Shown: piece after piece, positions 43,795-55,789 of the stretch
Position numbering within the stretch: the first letter of the stretch is position 1
Layout: each line of letters begins with the position of its first letter
Origin: Hirudinaria manillensis
Lineage: Eukaryota > Annelida > Clitellata > Hirudinida > Hirudinidae
Direction of reading: 5' to 3'
Assembly: GCA_034509925.1 (NCBI GenBank)
Contig: CM067538.1
Location: 5,187,778 to 5,251,777 of the forward strand
Length of the DNA stretch: 64,000 nt
The notes under the pieces: generated by a model
Told to the model about the DNA's origin: nothing
Seen by the model: only the letters and a program-made list of their open reading frames with translations
Database searches by the model: none
Position numbers and translations under genes: made by a program

Positions 43795-44202
43795 TTAAAA
43801 TTGCGTCCGGTGACCGCGATCGATTTTTCTCCTCGTCTGGCATTCTGCATCACAATGAGACACTTCGCAGTCCGACGACATCCTAGTGTAAAGGTCTTTC
43901 CGATTTTTTCCACCTCCGGTTGGACAGGGTAACCTGCTGTCACACCGATCATTGAAGTAGTTCGGACTTGGAGGATGCAGGTGAACCCTATAGAGTTGGA
44001 TCTTGTTCTGAGAGTCATCGAATTTGTGATTAAGGAAATCGTAAGGTATCAAGGCCTCTCTGTTATAATCACCTTTCGACGGCTGAGGCTGAGAATTTTT
44101 TTGGTTCAGCACTTCGCTAATGTTCGTGATCGTATATCCCATCTGGCTTTTATCGCCATTTATTATCAAGGCTTGCATTGGAGGAATGTGAATGAACGGC
44201 AT
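43795..44202 (-). CDS. gene G: small 135-residue protein, paralogue of gene H
   Basis: Begins MPFIHIPPMQ. Motifs shared with H, in order: GYTITNI (about residue 22), REALIPY (about 48), a D-SQN block, YRxHxxPPxPxY (about 70-85), then a Cys-containing C-terminus (PCPTGGGKNRK, DCEVSHCDAECQ). Unlike its neighbours it has no long low-complexity tail. No known domain was recognised. A similar EALIPL occurs in gene L. The short conserved blocks suggest a structured or partner-binding protein. Confidence 0.75.
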   Translation of the reverse strand: MPFIHIPPMQALIINGDKSQMGYTITNISEVLNQKNSQPQPSKGDYNREALIPYDFLNHKFDDSQNKIQLYRVHLHPPSPNYFNDRCDSRLPCPTGGGKNRKDLYTRMSSDCEVSHCDAECQTRRKIDRGHRTQF

Positions 44203-44496
44203 TGTTGATATTAAAATTTTCTTTATGTACTAAAGCAAATTGGATTGGTTAAGATAAGGATAATCGTTCGGCTGGATTAATTCAGCAAGAATCCCAACTC
44301 ATTTGTCTCTTTGGATCTTCAGCAGATTATTCCACTTGTCTCACAAATGCATCTTTTATAATTCTCGGCTTCCAATTTTTAATTTTATTCGTTCTTGAAG
44401 TCGGTTAACTTGGAACGAGCGGCAGACTTATGGGAGAATGTGCATAACTCGAGGATGAAACTGCTATGTTCTACCGAAACTTTTTTTTGGTATATT

Positions 44497-44523
44497 TAGG
44501 ATTAAATGAGAAGCGTTACGTCA
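44497..44523 (-). promoter_or_regulatory. cluster promoter element of gene G
   Basis: TGACGTAA (44516-44523, - strand), CGCTTCTCATTTAATCC, then AAATATACC; 314 bp before the ATG. The same arrangement is found upstream of H. The spacer 44524-45750 has no other feature; ORFs in it are short. Confidence 0.78.
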
Positions 44524-45750
44524 TTACCGGTAGCGACATATTCTAAATAAAGTTAACGGAAATTATGGTCCAATTTTTGATCAATTAATGAAATAAGTAT
44601 AAATCAAGGTCCTAAGAATTAAAAATAAAAATCAAGTTTAAAACCACATTTTTTTGAAGTTTGTTTAGGCAGTTTAAAATAGATACTCGAAGCATGATTA
44701 CACCAATCTTACATTACATTAGCATTTATTTAACAACGAAGATACATCCTGCATTAAAGCAATCCACCAAAAATCTATTTAAAAACTGCCTCATTTTTTT
44801 TGGCCCTATTTCCCTTGATGAGTCACTTTCATTTCATTGTGATTTAGAAAAATGCTCTTTTTATTTAGTAAACACTATTTGCCAGTGCAACAAGTCCTAA
44901 CAAGACCAAAATGAAGACACTGACATTATTAATCATTTTGAGGCGCTGCTCCGAGTTAGCCAAGAAAGAGACATAAATAATAACTTGTCCTTTTAATTAC
45001 TTGACTGGCACCCTGATCATCATATTCCTCTCATTCTCCTAAATACTGATCAATGCCAGACTTTATTTTCTTTTCTTAAAAATATTCTAGACCATTCCAA
45101 ATTCCAGATTTAAAATATCGATTCTGAAATTCTTGAATCCCAATGGCAAATATGTGTTCATGTTACTAATTGAGTATGTTTTGAAATCTTAACTCAGAGC
45201 TTCAAGTAAAAACTTGTTTCAGTGGACTCTATCAGTGAAGTTTGCAAATTTAATCGCTTCGCGCCAAATCAGAAGCCATCTTAGGTATCTGTGCTTAGCT
45301 AGAATGTTCTATAATGGCTGAATTCTCATGAAGAAAAAAGTTCCAATTCCTTTTTTTTATTATAATATCCCTAGTTAATATAATATTTTAAATAAGTTCA
45401 ATAAAATCATTGACCAAAATGGTACTTATTAGGAAAAATGTGAATTTATATAATGATCGGCGAATTTTAATTTATTTTTTCATGAGTAGTTTCAATAGTG
45501 GCTAGTTTTTACATGATTTGGATTTTAGCTTCAAAATCAAAAGAAGAAAATCAACAACTGATTTGAAAATTATTATTAATTATTATTATTATTATTCGGT
45601 TTTATTAAAATTTATACAATTTTTTTACAATGAATGTTTTTCATTTTTTATAAAGACTTTTAATCATGCATCATTTTTTTGCCAAATAATGTTTTTGCTT
45701 ATTTTTTTCTAGAAAGCTAAAGTAATGTACAAATTAAATTGATTTTCTCT

Positions 45751-46194
45751 TTAAAATCTGAAACAACGGCGAAAATTGACATTTTTCTTTTTAGGAAATG
45801 TTGGTATTCCCCTTCTTGGCTGGGCATCGCTGCAACAGGGGTTTGTCGTCAATCTACGTTCAAGGCCCGTGGTTCTGGGCACGTGAGTTGAGGGACAGAT
45901 GATGGGCTTGCAGTCACAATACGACGGTGCCGGAGGGTACATGTGAATTCTGTAGGCGTGGAGCAAATTCTGAGATTTGTCACACCTGTGACCTTTCAGG
46001 GTGTACGGTATCAAGGCTTCCCTGTGATATTCTCCTTCTGGTTCGATGTTGACTTCGGGGGCGACTTCTTCGTCGATGGCAAATGGATCGCTTTGGAGTT
46101 GTGCATCGCCAATGTTCGTGATTGTGTAGCCAGATTCACCTTTCTCGGTGTTAAATTTTGTCGATTGCATGGAAGGAATGTGTATGAACGGCAT
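45751..46194 (-). CDS. gene H: small 147-residue protein, paralogue of gene G
   Basis: Begins MPFIHIPSMQ and shares with G the GYTITNI, HREALIPY, SQN and YRIHMYPPAPSYCD blocks. It has an extra acidic insert (DPFAIDEEVAPEVNIEPEGE) and a Cys/Pro C-terminus (CKPIICPSTHVPR). The frame is intact. Together with the matching promoter layout, G and H are a tandem duplication about 2 kb apart, well diverged and therefore older than the A-B copies. Function unknown. Confidence 0.75.
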   Translation of the reverse strand: MPFIHIPSMQSTKFNTEKGESGYTITNIGDAQLQSDPFAIDEEVAPEVNIEPEGEYHREALIPYTLKGHRCDKSQNLLHAYRIHMYPPAPSYCDCKPIICPSTHVPRTTGLERRLTTNPCCSDAQPRRGIPTFPKKKNVNFRRCFRF

Positions 46195-46516
46195 CTTGGA
46201 TAAGAAATGTGCTTCTATTTGACAGAACTGTGAGTGCTACCAGTAGAATTGAGGTGAGGTTTTGTGTATGATGACTGGATGACTGGATGGATTCAGCAGT
46301 TTTAAATCATCTATTTTTATTCAGATCTCCGGCTGGTCAGTCCATAGGCTTCACAGAAGCATCCCTCACAATTTTAAACATCCGATATTTGTTTTTCAGA
46401 ATTTTTTTTAATTCTCGAAATCGGTTACTTTAGAATAATCGGTCGACTTACAGCAAAATGCGGATAATTCGAATTTCAGTTTAAGATGTTGTAGCGAGAG
46501 CTTTTTTTGGTATATT

Positions 46517-46543
46517 TGGGATTAAACAAAACGCATTACGTCA
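46517..46543 (-). promoter_or_regulatory. cluster promoter element of gene H
   Basis: TGACGTAA (46536-46543, - strand), TGCGTTTTGTTTAATCC, then AAATATACC; 342 bp before the ATG. A fully palindromic CRE, TGACGTCA, lies further up at 46755-46762. Confidence 0.78.
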
Positions 46544-46739
46544 TTGCTACTAGCGATTCATCGAAACAAAGATGACAGAAATTATGGTTTGAATTTTAAT
46601 CCGAAATTTTTTAGAAATAACTACAATAGTTTCTTTTAATTCAAATTTGTTTGCTAGTAATGTGGAACTCGTACGGAAAATAATGCCACGTTATGCAGGC
46701 AGATTTCGGATTTTCTTCGATTTGTGAAATTGAAACATT

Positions 46740-47090
46740 GGATTTCCTCTGATGTGACGTCAATAACCCCTATCTGCCTTTTTTTCTGCCCGAGGTCATT
46801 ACTTCGGTGCTCGACCCCTGGGAATTATGTCAGGTCATCCCGTCCGTCGGCTCGAGAAGGTTGGCTGCATAGACTGGTCACATTCGCCCATCTACAGCAG
46901 GCCATAAGGGTAATTCCTCTGAATTACATTTATATTGTCATGAGGATTTCGAGACAATAATATATAAATTATTGTATTTTGTATGTTATAGTTATTTGAT
47001 ACTAGATACCAGGGAGCCCGGGTTTTTATGTGCCTAGTCTATGAGATCCGACCCGCATAGCCCATTCCCCATGTCAAACCAGCATTTTAT
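46740..47090. other. GC-richer island, possible old repeat fragment
   Basis: Sequence such as GCTCGACCCCTGGGAATT, CCGTCCGTCGGCTCGAGAAG and CAGGGAGCCCGGG stands out from the AT-rich spacer. I cannot match it to a known family. From 47091 to 47930 there is only AT-rich DNA; one short GGGTTAGGGTTAG occurs near 47242. Confidence 0.35.
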
Positions 47091-47930
47091 TACTTCAAAT
47101 TAGTTGTGTTTAATTAAAAAAAAAACAACAACATATTTTCGAGTGAATAATAGCACATAATAATAAATAATATTTTCACACTAATGTTTGTAGTACATGG
47201 AATCCAAATTCCAGATTTAAAATCTGTGGTCCTTTCAAAGAGGGTTAGGGTTAGTTTCAAAGAGGTTCAAATTCTGGTTGATAAAATTGATGTCAAACGT
47301 GAATAGATTGCTTGTGTGCCGTGGTTCATACATTTAATTATTTTTAATTAATAGGCTTTCTGAAGTCTTCATAATGCACGGGAATTTAAAGTAAATTGAT
47401 TTATGGCTTATTGATTTAGTTATAATCCAGTAAGCAATTTTTCAACTTCTGTATCACTCAAAAAAAAATGCTAATTATAGACAAAGCTCAAGTACGGTTT
47501 TTTGTCGCTGGCAGTTAATCACCTCACTGCCTTCCAATTCGCCACCAGTCCACCTTGTCACCACCAGCATACCGGTATGGAAACACAATTTTATGGGATC
47601 ATCCTCTCATTCACATTCACAAGAAATCGATGGTCCAAAATCCCCCAAAGATTCACTCCGATGACCAGTCTCTAGTCAACCTCTTCATCTTACATATGAA
47701 GCGGTGCCCATTCACAATCCAGAACTCTCAAAATCAATCAATCCCTTTTAAAGCGAACCATTTCTACCTTCAGCAGCCAAGGTACTACTGATGGCACTTT
47801 CAAACAAACATACTATTAAAAGTATTTCTTGTAATACTGTTTCTAATACCACTATTATTAATATCTACTATCACTATCACTTAAAAAAATATTGAACATT
47901 TTTTAAGCAATTCAACTGCAGTTGTTACTG

Positions 47931-49304
47931 TTATAAGTTCATAATTTTTCTACAAGTTGACAATATTTTTGATTTTTCTTTGCCAAGGTTTGCTGTTTTT
48001 CTGCTTTTCTTGTGTTTTGATTTTTGACGACTGTTATGTTTTGACCCTTTTGGGACATCAGTTTTGTTTGAAAATGCTGGCGTGACTTTTAGAAAGAGAT
48101 TGGCAATTTCATTCGACTTCGCGCCGGACATCAATCCTTTCAGTCTCTGAAGGAAGCCCGATTTTTCATTCGTTACTTTTTCAGGTGTCTCTATTATAAT
48201 GGCCTCGACAAAAGCGTCTTTGAAAGTACGCTTCGGTGAAGAAACGTTTGGCACAGGATCTATTGGCACAGGATCTATTGGCACAGGATCTATTGGCACA
48301 GAATCTATTGGTACAGGATTTTGTGGCACGGGATTCTCTGCTGCAGGACTTAATGAAGGATAAAGCGGTGCAACACCTTTTGGTATAAAAGCCTTTTTCT
48401 GAGAAGATAATCTGAATTTAAGATCGTCCGACTTATATCCAGGGTATATACTTGGTCGAATTTCACTCGCACGATTCAAATCTTTATATTCATTTTTATG
48501 GTGGTTCTTAAGGCCATTAAATTCTATTTGTGTCAAGAGATCAATTGGGGAATTATTTCTAGACCTAGACGACTGATTAACAAATTTACCTTTGTATTTT
48601 TCATCAAAATAATGTTGGAATGGAAAAATCGGATCTTTGTAACGCTCTTGAATATCTCCTTGGCTGTAACATTCGCACATGACCGAGCATTTTGATGGCT
48701 GCTTCTTTAATCGACGTCTCCCATCTATTTCAACATGCTTTCTGACCTTTCTCTTTACCATATTTGCAAAGTTTGGTTCAAATATTGCTCGTGATTGTGG
48801 TTCAGTTGCAGAAACACTTTTGTCACAAAGTTGTGGAATACGAATCACTGAAGACTGTGTGCTCACATTGACTTCGAGTTGTTTGTTTACAATTTTTGAA
48901 GATTTAACATCAGGTTGTTGGTTTATTGCAGTTGAAGTTTCGGCATTAAGTTTTCGGCTTGTAGCGGTTGAAGTTTCAACGCCGAGATGGTTTGCAATTG
49001 TTGATGGCTTGGGGTTAACACTCAGTACCTTTTCCTCGACATACGACGTGCAACTCACTGCTTCGTCACACGTCTGGGGTGTACTTTTAAAAGTTTTTAA
49101 ATTTTCTTTTTTAAGATTATTATCCGTAGGGAGATCTTTTATTTCGTTGGGACAAAATCTGATCGTAATCTCGTCGTTCTCTTCACCATTCTCATCGACT
49201 AGACACTTTGTGTCAATGTAGCATTCACTTCCAGAGCATTCAGGATGGTCTTTGAAATATTCACGGCAAACATCGAAGAAAGCCAACTGGTCAAAGTCAG
49301 CCAT
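47931..49304 (-). CDS. gene I: 457-residue divergent family member
   Basis: N-terminal DFDQLAFFDVCREYF carries the AFFD motif, followed by Cys residues (CSGSECYIDTKC). The centre has a degenerate Ser/Thr repeat (VETSTATSRKLNAETSTA). A decayed version of the module is visible: CECYSQGDIQERYK in place of CxCLCxG..PKPA, then YKSDDLKFRLSS in place of DDLxWRFS; VPQF is missing. Residues of about 345-365 are a PIDPVPIDPV repeat (15-bp DNA period near 48256-48310). GFLQRLKGLM near residue 395 matches the GFxxKhK motif, and the tail is basic (HNSRQKSKHKKSRK). Function unknown. Confidence 0.78.
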   Translation of the reverse strand: MADFDQLAFFDVCREYFKDHPECSGSECYIDTKCLVDENGEENDEITIRFCPNEIKDLPTDNNLKKENLKTFKSTPQTCDEAVSCTSYVEEKVLSVNPKPSTIANHLGVETSTATSRKLNAETSTAINQQPDVKSSKIVNKQLEVNVSTQSSVIRIPQLCDKSVSATEPQSRAIFEPNFANMVKRKVRKHVEIDGRRRLKKQPSKCSVMCECYSQGDIQERYKDPIFPFQHYFDEKYKGKFVNQSSRSRNNSPIDLLTQIEFNGLKNHHKNEYKDLNRASEIRPSIYPGYKSDDLKFRLSSQKKAFIPKGVAPLYPSLSPAAENPVPQNPVPIDSVPIDPVPIDPVPIDPVPNVSSPKRTFKDAFVEAIIIETPEKVTNEKSGFLQRLKGLMSGAKSNEIANLFLKVTPAFSNKTDVPKGSKHNSRQKSKHKKSRKTANLGKEKSKILSTCRKIMNL

Positions 49305-49535
49305 GTGTCATAAATCAGAACTTTTTAATAGCTGTACTTATGATTGTTACAAGTGATTGTTAAGTTAGTGTAACAGCTTCATGTTATTTCATGCTCTTAA
49401 GTGGAATATGAAGCCTCATTCTCACTAAACTATAGGATTTAAATTTTTTTGTAATACATTTTTTTAAAATAAAATACGGGCGCTTATCCTATACTACGAA
49501 CTAATCGGAAAAGCTTTCCAAATTCATTTGTTGTT

Positions 49536-49560
49536 TTGATAAACAAAATCAATTGCGTCA
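49536..49560 (-). promoter_or_regulatory. cluster promoter element of gene I (TGACGCAA form)
   Basis: TGACGCAA (49553-49560, - strand) then TTGATTTTGTTTATC; 249 bp before the ATG. The seventh base is C instead of T. Confidence 0.72.
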
Positions 49561-49740
49561 CTTGCTTGCTTTCAATTTTTTTGGTGATGATGCACTTTAG
49601 AAATTAATATTGCCGGGCGGTTTATTTTGCAATCTTTTAACACAATATTAAATTTGTAAATATATCAATATGCTCGTTCAAAAAAATAAAAATGGTACTT
49701 CTATCAAGTTATATCTTTCAACTTTATACTTGATTTTTCA

Positions 49741-50290
49741 TTACCTGTTTTATCTCATATGACCTTAACTTTTACTAATCATAACTTGCTTAATATCCAC
49801 CAAATTCATAGTCTCCAAACTGTCCCCTTTATGTTCTCGCATGACAGGAATGCCCACCCTGATAAATTTTATGATCTCAACCCCATAAGCACTAATTACA
49901 GTAACCCTTCGCACTTCCTCCGACATACCCATGAATTCAGTCCATCTTTTGCCAGATCTACCCTTAAACTTTTTTCAATATCATGTTATGGACCAAGGCT
50001 ATATTCCAGTATTCCGTCATCTATTAAATCTCTAATACAAACTGGAGCGTTTGCATCGTTTAAATTATAAGTTAAATTGTTTCTCATCCGCGGTATTTCC
50101 AATTAATAGCTTTGTTGTTTTTTTGCTTTTGCTTTTTGACAGGTTTATCTGTTTAATTAATTAACTTCTTTGGTCAGCCTGCTAGCTGAGGCTTGCGTCT
50201 CCTTAAGGCTGATCCAAGAGTCTCTTATTAATCGGCCTTACATTGCTTGATTTAACAATTAATAAAATTGGCTCAAATTTGAGAAAAAAA
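49741..50290 (+). mobile_element. 5'-truncated LINE fragment, same family as the 17.7-kb element
   Basis: The open frame 49759-50067 aligns with the last ~110 residues of the larger LINE ORF: NHNLLNIHQIHSLQT, NPSHFLRHTHEFSPSFARS, CYGPRLYSSIP. The 3' UTR hairpin (about 50170-50217, GGTCAGCCT to AGGCTGATCC around a TTGC loop) is conserved, followed by a short A-rich tail near 50281. Only the 3' end was inserted. Confidence 0.9.
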
Positions 50291-50922
50291 CAACTTTCAT
50301 CAATCATCAAAACCAATTCTTCAGTAGGTGATAGACTTCAAAATCAAAACAAATTTCCTAAAATTTATCTCTCGTCTCAGCTTTGAATTCAGTGATTTGT
50401 ACAGCTTTGCACAATTCTTTTTGTAGCGGTCTCCATACGCAGTCACTAATTTGGAGTCAGAGCCATCTTACATTGAAATGATGTTGAATCTGAAACTTCC
50501 GCACTTATTGCACATTCCAACTCAGGCATATTCGTTCACGTTTTTATTATAAAAAAATTAAATGATGTCAAAAATCAATGATCATTGTTCCATTTTGAAA
50601 TTAATACTGATTATAATAAGCTTTAATCTGTTATTATGAAAAAATTCATAATTTGTTTTCTTGATAAAGTGTTCTCAAACAATATTTTTGACGAAATCAG
50701 TATATACGGAATATTTATCAATTTTGCCTTATTCAACAAGAAGTTTTTTCAAAAAGTTGATTTCTTTAAAACTATTATATTCCTCTTTCTTGATTAGGAA
50801 TAATTATAGTTTACTCCTAAAGAGAGTCTTCGTACCCTTTCCAAAGGGTTCCATCAACAACGAGTCACTTTCATACCCAATTTGAGTGCATTCCGACAAC
50901 TTTGGTTTAACGCCTCTAATGA

Positions 50923-52422
50923 TCATAAAATTTTAGCTTGAGGCTTGCCCCGACCTGCGGACGGTTTGGGCCCTTTGTTCGATGAGTTCGATCCTGTGGA
51001 TGATTCGACCCCTGTGGGTGATGCGGCCCTTTTGGGTGACGTGGTAACTGCCGTTGATTTTTTTGCTGCGGGTGAATAAGCCCTTGCAGGTGATGTAGCT
51101 ACCGCTACTGATTTTCTTCCTTCGGGCGATTTGGCCCCTGCTGGTGATGTAGTCACTGCTACTGATTTTCTCCCTTTGGGTGATTTTGCCCCTGCTGGTG
51201 ATGTGGCCACTGCTATTGATTTTCTCCCATTGGATTTGTCTCCTTTGGGTGATGTGGCCACTGCTACTGATTTTCTCCCATTGGATTTGTCTCCTTTGGG
51301 CGATTTAGCTCTTATGGGTGAAACGGCCACTGATTTTGTTCCTACGGGCGATTTGGTCGTTGTGGGTAAATTGGCCCTTGTGAGTGAACTGGCCCCTGTC
51401 GGTGAACTGGCCCCTGTCGGTGATCTGGCCCCTGTCGGTGATCTGGCCCCTGTCGGTGATCTGGCCCCTGTCGGTGATCTGGCCCCTGTCGGTGAATTGG
51501 CCCCTGTCGGTGAATTGGCCCCTGTCGGTGAATTGGCCCCTGTGGGTGAATTAGTCCCTGGGTGGAAAATGTCTCCTTTTGGTGAATTGGCCCCTGTGGG
51601 TGAATCGGCCCCTGTGGGTGAATTGGCACCTGTGGGAGAATTGGCACCTGTGGGTGAATTGGCACCTGTGGGTGAAGTGGCCTTTTTGGATGAATTGGCT
51701 CCTTTGGGTGAACCAGCCCCTTTCGGTAATTTGGCTTCTTTGGGTGAAGTGGTCCTTATGGGTGATGTGGAAACTGTGACTGATTTGCCCGCCTTGTTTG
51801 CTGTAGAAGCGCCTCCTGGCTCGTCTCCTTTGCTCTTGGAGATAGATGGTTGGTCTATTATTTCGCTTTTTTCAACAATTTCTTCTTGCAACTCATCTGC
51901 ATCGCTTTCTAGATTTTCGGCCGAGGGTGGTAGCCTGTCAGTTTCATTCTTTTTAAGTGTAGATGGAGGTGCCTTTTTGCACATTATGTTTTTTGTACTT
52001 TTTTCGTAGATCTTTTTATTTAGCGCAATCGATGGGTCGTCGCAAGGTAGTTTTGTAAGCCTCCAAGAGAGATCGTCCATTTCAGGGACGAAATTGATAA
52101 ACTGAGGCACATCGCAGTTTTTCCAGTCAATTCCGTGGCTGCACTTATTGACCGATTCCCCTCGACGTCGGAACCTCATAAGATGTTTGCAATCGGTGCT
52201 GTGGGCAGGGCCTTTCTTTTTGAACTTTTCAGATCTCTCCTCTTTCTCTTCTTGGAGACTCTTGATGCAGTGCTCGTCAGAAGGAGAGGGGCACGGCCGA
52301 AAGGCGGGTTTGGGGCAGTGACGAAGACTGCCTTCGCAAAGGCACTCGCATACCGACTTCTGGTGGTTCCCTCGTTTAGTTGAAAGGCAGTTACAAATTG
52401 GAGCTTTATTAAGACATGACAT
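50923..52422 (-). CDS. gene K: 499-residue protein, PKPA/VPQF module plus SPTGAN hexapeptide array
   Basis: Starts MSCLNKAPICNC. The module is at the N-terminus: CECLCEGSLRHCPKPAFRP, CDVPQFINFVPE, DDLSWRLTKLPC. No AFFD motif is present. A Glu/Ser linker leads to a long array of GANSPT, GARSPT and GASSPT hexapeptides (18-bp DNA period, about 51390-51660), then longer SPKGDKSNGRKSVAVATS repeats, ending GRGKPQAKIL. The repeated Ser-Pro units next to Lys/Arg resemble S/TPKK-type motifs of sperm histones in pattern. The tail would be extended and heavily phosphorylatable. Function inferred only. Confidence 0.82.
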   Translation of the reverse strand: MSCLNKAPICNCLSTKRGNHQKSVCECLCEGSLRHCPKPAFRPCPSPSDEHCIKSLQEEKEERSEKFKKKGPAHSTDCKHLMRFRRRGESVNKCSHGIDWKNCDVPQFINFVPEMDDLSWRLTKLPCDDPSIALNKKIYEKSTKNIMCKKAPPSTLKKNETDRLPPSAENLESDADELQEEIVEKSEIIDQPSISKSKGDEPGGASTANKAGKSVTVSTSPIRTTSPKEAKLPKGAGSPKGANSSKKATSPTGANSPTGANSPTGANSPTGADSPTGANSPKGDIFHPGTNSPTGANSPTGANSPTGANSPTGARSPTGARSPTGARSPTGARSPTGASSPTGASSLTRANLPTTTKSPVGTKSVAVSPIRAKSPKGDKSNGRKSVAVATSPKGDKSNGRKSIAVATSPAGAKSPKGRKSVAVTTSPAGAKSPEGRKSVAVATSPARAYSPAAKKSTAVTTSPKRAASPTGVESSTGSNSSNKGPKPSAGRGKPQAKIL

Positions 52423-52761
52423 GGCGCTTTGACCGATTCACAAAATCTTCGATCGAAGTTTTCTACTTTTCTTTCTTCGATAATTCTAGTCTTTTCTTGT
52501 CGAGCCTACAGCCAAACTTTAGCCAAACTATAGCAGTTTGAATTTTTATGCCTTTGTGATTGCAGACTTGGAGTTCGAGTAATGTTCGAGTCATTTGTTA
52601 GATTCTTGTTGAGAAATATAATTTGAGGTAGATTGTGCTATCCAGGATATGCGCTACGGGATGCATTTGATGCTATTTTGATTTATTTTTCATCCCATTT
52701 CTAAATAAAGTTGGTTCCTAAAATCTTATTCTAAGTGTTTATTATTATTGTTTATCTACTT

Positions 52762-52787
52762 TTACAGAGGAAAACGCAATTGCGTCA
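52762..52787 (-). promoter_or_regulatory. cluster promoter element of gene K (TGACGCAA form)
   Basis: TGACGCAA (52780-52787, - strand) then TTGCGTTTTCCTCTGTAAA; 358 bp before the ATG. The spacer above it, to 53288, has no recognised feature. Confidence 0.75.
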
Positions 52788-53288
52788 TATTTCTCGAGAT
52801 TAAGAGTGATTCCTTTGAAAGCTATTTGATACATTTTAATTTTAATCTCTTTTTTTTCTTTAGAAGAGATTTAAGATCTTAGTTCAAACCAATGATTTTC
52901 TTAAGCTAAGCATAGTAACTATTTTCCCAAGAAGTTTATTTTCTATTCTCAACCCAGCTTTCCATTTAATGACTCTTCCATGACTGACAATCCAATTTCG
53001 ATTTTTATGTTCAGTCACAGCCAAGCTCAGTCTTAAGTTCCCATCCCTAAATTTATCACCAGTATCACTTCTGACCTCTGTCTGTTTTGCAGAACCTAAT
53101 CATTAACCATAACCTAATTCACAAGTTGTTGGCAACTTCACCTTTGTCTGCTCTCTGGGTAACGACTGCTTTTATAATTCGAAACTCTTGGCAATGCTAC
53201 AACTACCCTTGATAGTCATGCTTCACTTGTACCAAGTGTCGCCCAAAATTAATTCTATAATTAAGCTGATGCTTTAATACAAAGCTAT

Positions 53289-53535
<247 letters not shown>

Positions 53536-54045
53536 GATAATTTTTTTAAAATTAGGATTGCATCGATGGAGGTATTGTTCGATTCACGAGACATAGTTTC
53601 TTTGCATTTTTTATTAACTATTCACTAAATTATGTCAAGCTTAGTACATTTGTACATTCATTTGTACATTCAGTCTTACCTTTAATGTAATTCTCCTACC
53701 TTTAACCCCATCAACGTCTTTGCAAATTATGTTTTCATCCAGAGAATAATGTCTTTATTTTGGTGTTGAATGTCTTTAAATATTTTCTTTTATAAATTTT
53801 AAGGACTTTTAGGATATTTCATGTTTTTTCTGATTTTCATTTATAGCTCCTTTTTTTTCTTTAATCTTTACATTCCTATTTTATTTTCAGATTTAATTAG
53901 CCTTTTCTTAGTTAATTTTGTTAATGTTTTTAGGCGTCAATATTACATCTTTTGGTTCTCTTACAGTTTCCTTTGCAAATGACAGACAAAATCCTGGCGA
54001 GTGAAAAATCAAAGTATTGCAATAAATTGTTTCTCGCAATTTCTT

Positions 54046-55473
54046 TTATCGATTCGAGTTTCTTTGATGAAAATAATAATCTGATGAAGGCGCTTTGCGC
54101 AATATCTCGTCCAAATTACCCTGAGGCTTCTTCTTCTTACGCAAACATTTAAGTTTTTTTGGCTTGGAAGTAAATCTCGCAAGACTTGATCTTTTCCTTT
54201 TGCCTTTGGAATCTTTCGAACTGCTTTTGCTCGTTTTACTAGCTCTTGATTGAGTCGATGACTTCATTGAGTCAGATGGCCTCCCATTAGTTGTAGCGTT
54301 AATCCCCTTCTTCGATTTTGTTTTGTTCGGAGGTACTTTTGTTTTGGATTTTGTTTTTCCTTTTTTTAGTTTTCCTGACTTTTTCTTTGATGGAACCTTC
54401 TTTGCTGGAACCTTCTTCGCTGGTACCTTCTTTGATGGAACCTCCTTTGATGGAACCTTCTTCGCTGGTACCTTCTTTGATGGAACCTTCTTTGATGGAA
54501 CCTCCTTTGATGGAACCTTCTTTGCTGTAACCTTGTCCTTCGTTGGTTTTTTTGCGACTCCGACTTGCGACACTGTTTGTGTGGTCTTGTCCACCGATTG
54601 CGATTGTGCGACCTTGGAACATTCTGATTGCGATTGTGCGACCTCGGTACATTCTGATTGCGATTGTGCGACCTTAGAACATTCTGATTGCGTTTCTGTA
54701 GTCCTGATTGCGATTTCCTGCGATTTTTCTCGGACTTCCTCTTTAGCAGGCTTTTGTTTCTCGTGAATTTGAGTGGGTTTTACGTAAATTTTCTTGGGTT
54801 CCTCGCAAATTCCGGGTTGATCTCTGAGTGGCTCATCTCTACAACACGTATCACTTCCAAGAAACATTCGGTCTACGTAAAGTGGAATAAGAGCTTCCTG
54901 GGTTGCTTTTTCAGTGGCACAAGGTTTGTCGGGGTCGCGTTTTATCGGCATGTCGAGTATAATCGTTGTATCTATTAGTTCGTTTTGTCCTTCAATTGAT
55001 ATAGTATCCTCGCAAAATTGTGTTACGGTTGGATCTTTGAAGTCGCAAATGTCGCAAACCATGTCATCATAATTGCATGGAGAATTCGACAGTCGGCAAT
55101 GGAAGATGCCGGGTTGCTTTCCTTTTGGACCACATACGAACTGAGGTACTTTGATGTTCGTATTTCTATCCGCGCACGGAGTACGCTCCTTTTGCCGTAA
55201 TAAATAACACATTTTCTTGTGAGCGTTTAATCTTCCGTAAAGAATTTTTTCTTTAAGTTCTCTCTTTTGCTTGTCTATCTCCGATATCCTGCAGAACTTG
55301 CGAGGTAACAATGCCGGTTGATAAGGCTTTGCAAATCTGTCTTGCAGCAAAGAACATCTCCTGTATAAATTAGTTTTTGTTTAAATAAATTTAAAATAAA
55401 GAATTATTTCAATGTAAATGCTTTACCCTCCCAGTTTTTCGGAAGATATCATCTGCTCTTCAAAATGACACAT
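54046..55473 (-). CDS. gene L: 453-residue basic protein, two exons
   Basis: Exon 1 is 55427-55473 (ATG at 55473, MCHFEEQMISSEKLGG). A 66-bp intron (55361-55426) has donor GG|GTAAAG and acceptor TATACAG|G. Exon 2 is 54046-55360. The large frame has no ATG of its own near its start, which is why the intron is needed. The module appears as YQPALLPRKFC, then KVPQFVCGPKG and HCRLSNSPC. EALIPL recalls genes G and H. After QSECSKVAQ repeats comes a long KKVPSKKVPAKK array (15-bp DNA period, about 54380-54530) and a basic tail. The end (LDEILRKAPSSD) matches the end of gene M. Very basic; DNA or tubulin binding is possible. Confidence 0.8.
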
Positions 55474-55789
55474 GACTGAGTCGTTACGTTGTTGCAGGAA
55501 ACACCGATACGAGGATCAGGAAAGTTAATTCACGATGATTAATGATTAACGCATAGTTGCTAGATTATTTTGGCGTTAGCTTGTTCGGTATTTAACTGTT
55601 ATTTATTTTAAACTATTATATTGTCTTCCAAGCCAAGCATTCATATCGGCGCTAGCCATAAAATTACTTCCCTAACTCATGGACTTCTTAACAACTAAAT
55701 CGCACTCCTTCGTTTCTATAAATTCATTACTTTAAACGACCTAAGACTAGTCCTTATTCTAGTCTCTACTTATTTTTTTTGTTATTGCA

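Noticed and set aside
47555-47791. 78-residue + strand ORF with many His and Pro
   Set aside because: No similarity, no promoter or splice context, length within chance for this window.
51131-52009. 292-residue + strand ORF (LAPVGE repeats) opposite gene K
   Set aside because: Antisense of the SPTGAN array; no independent support.
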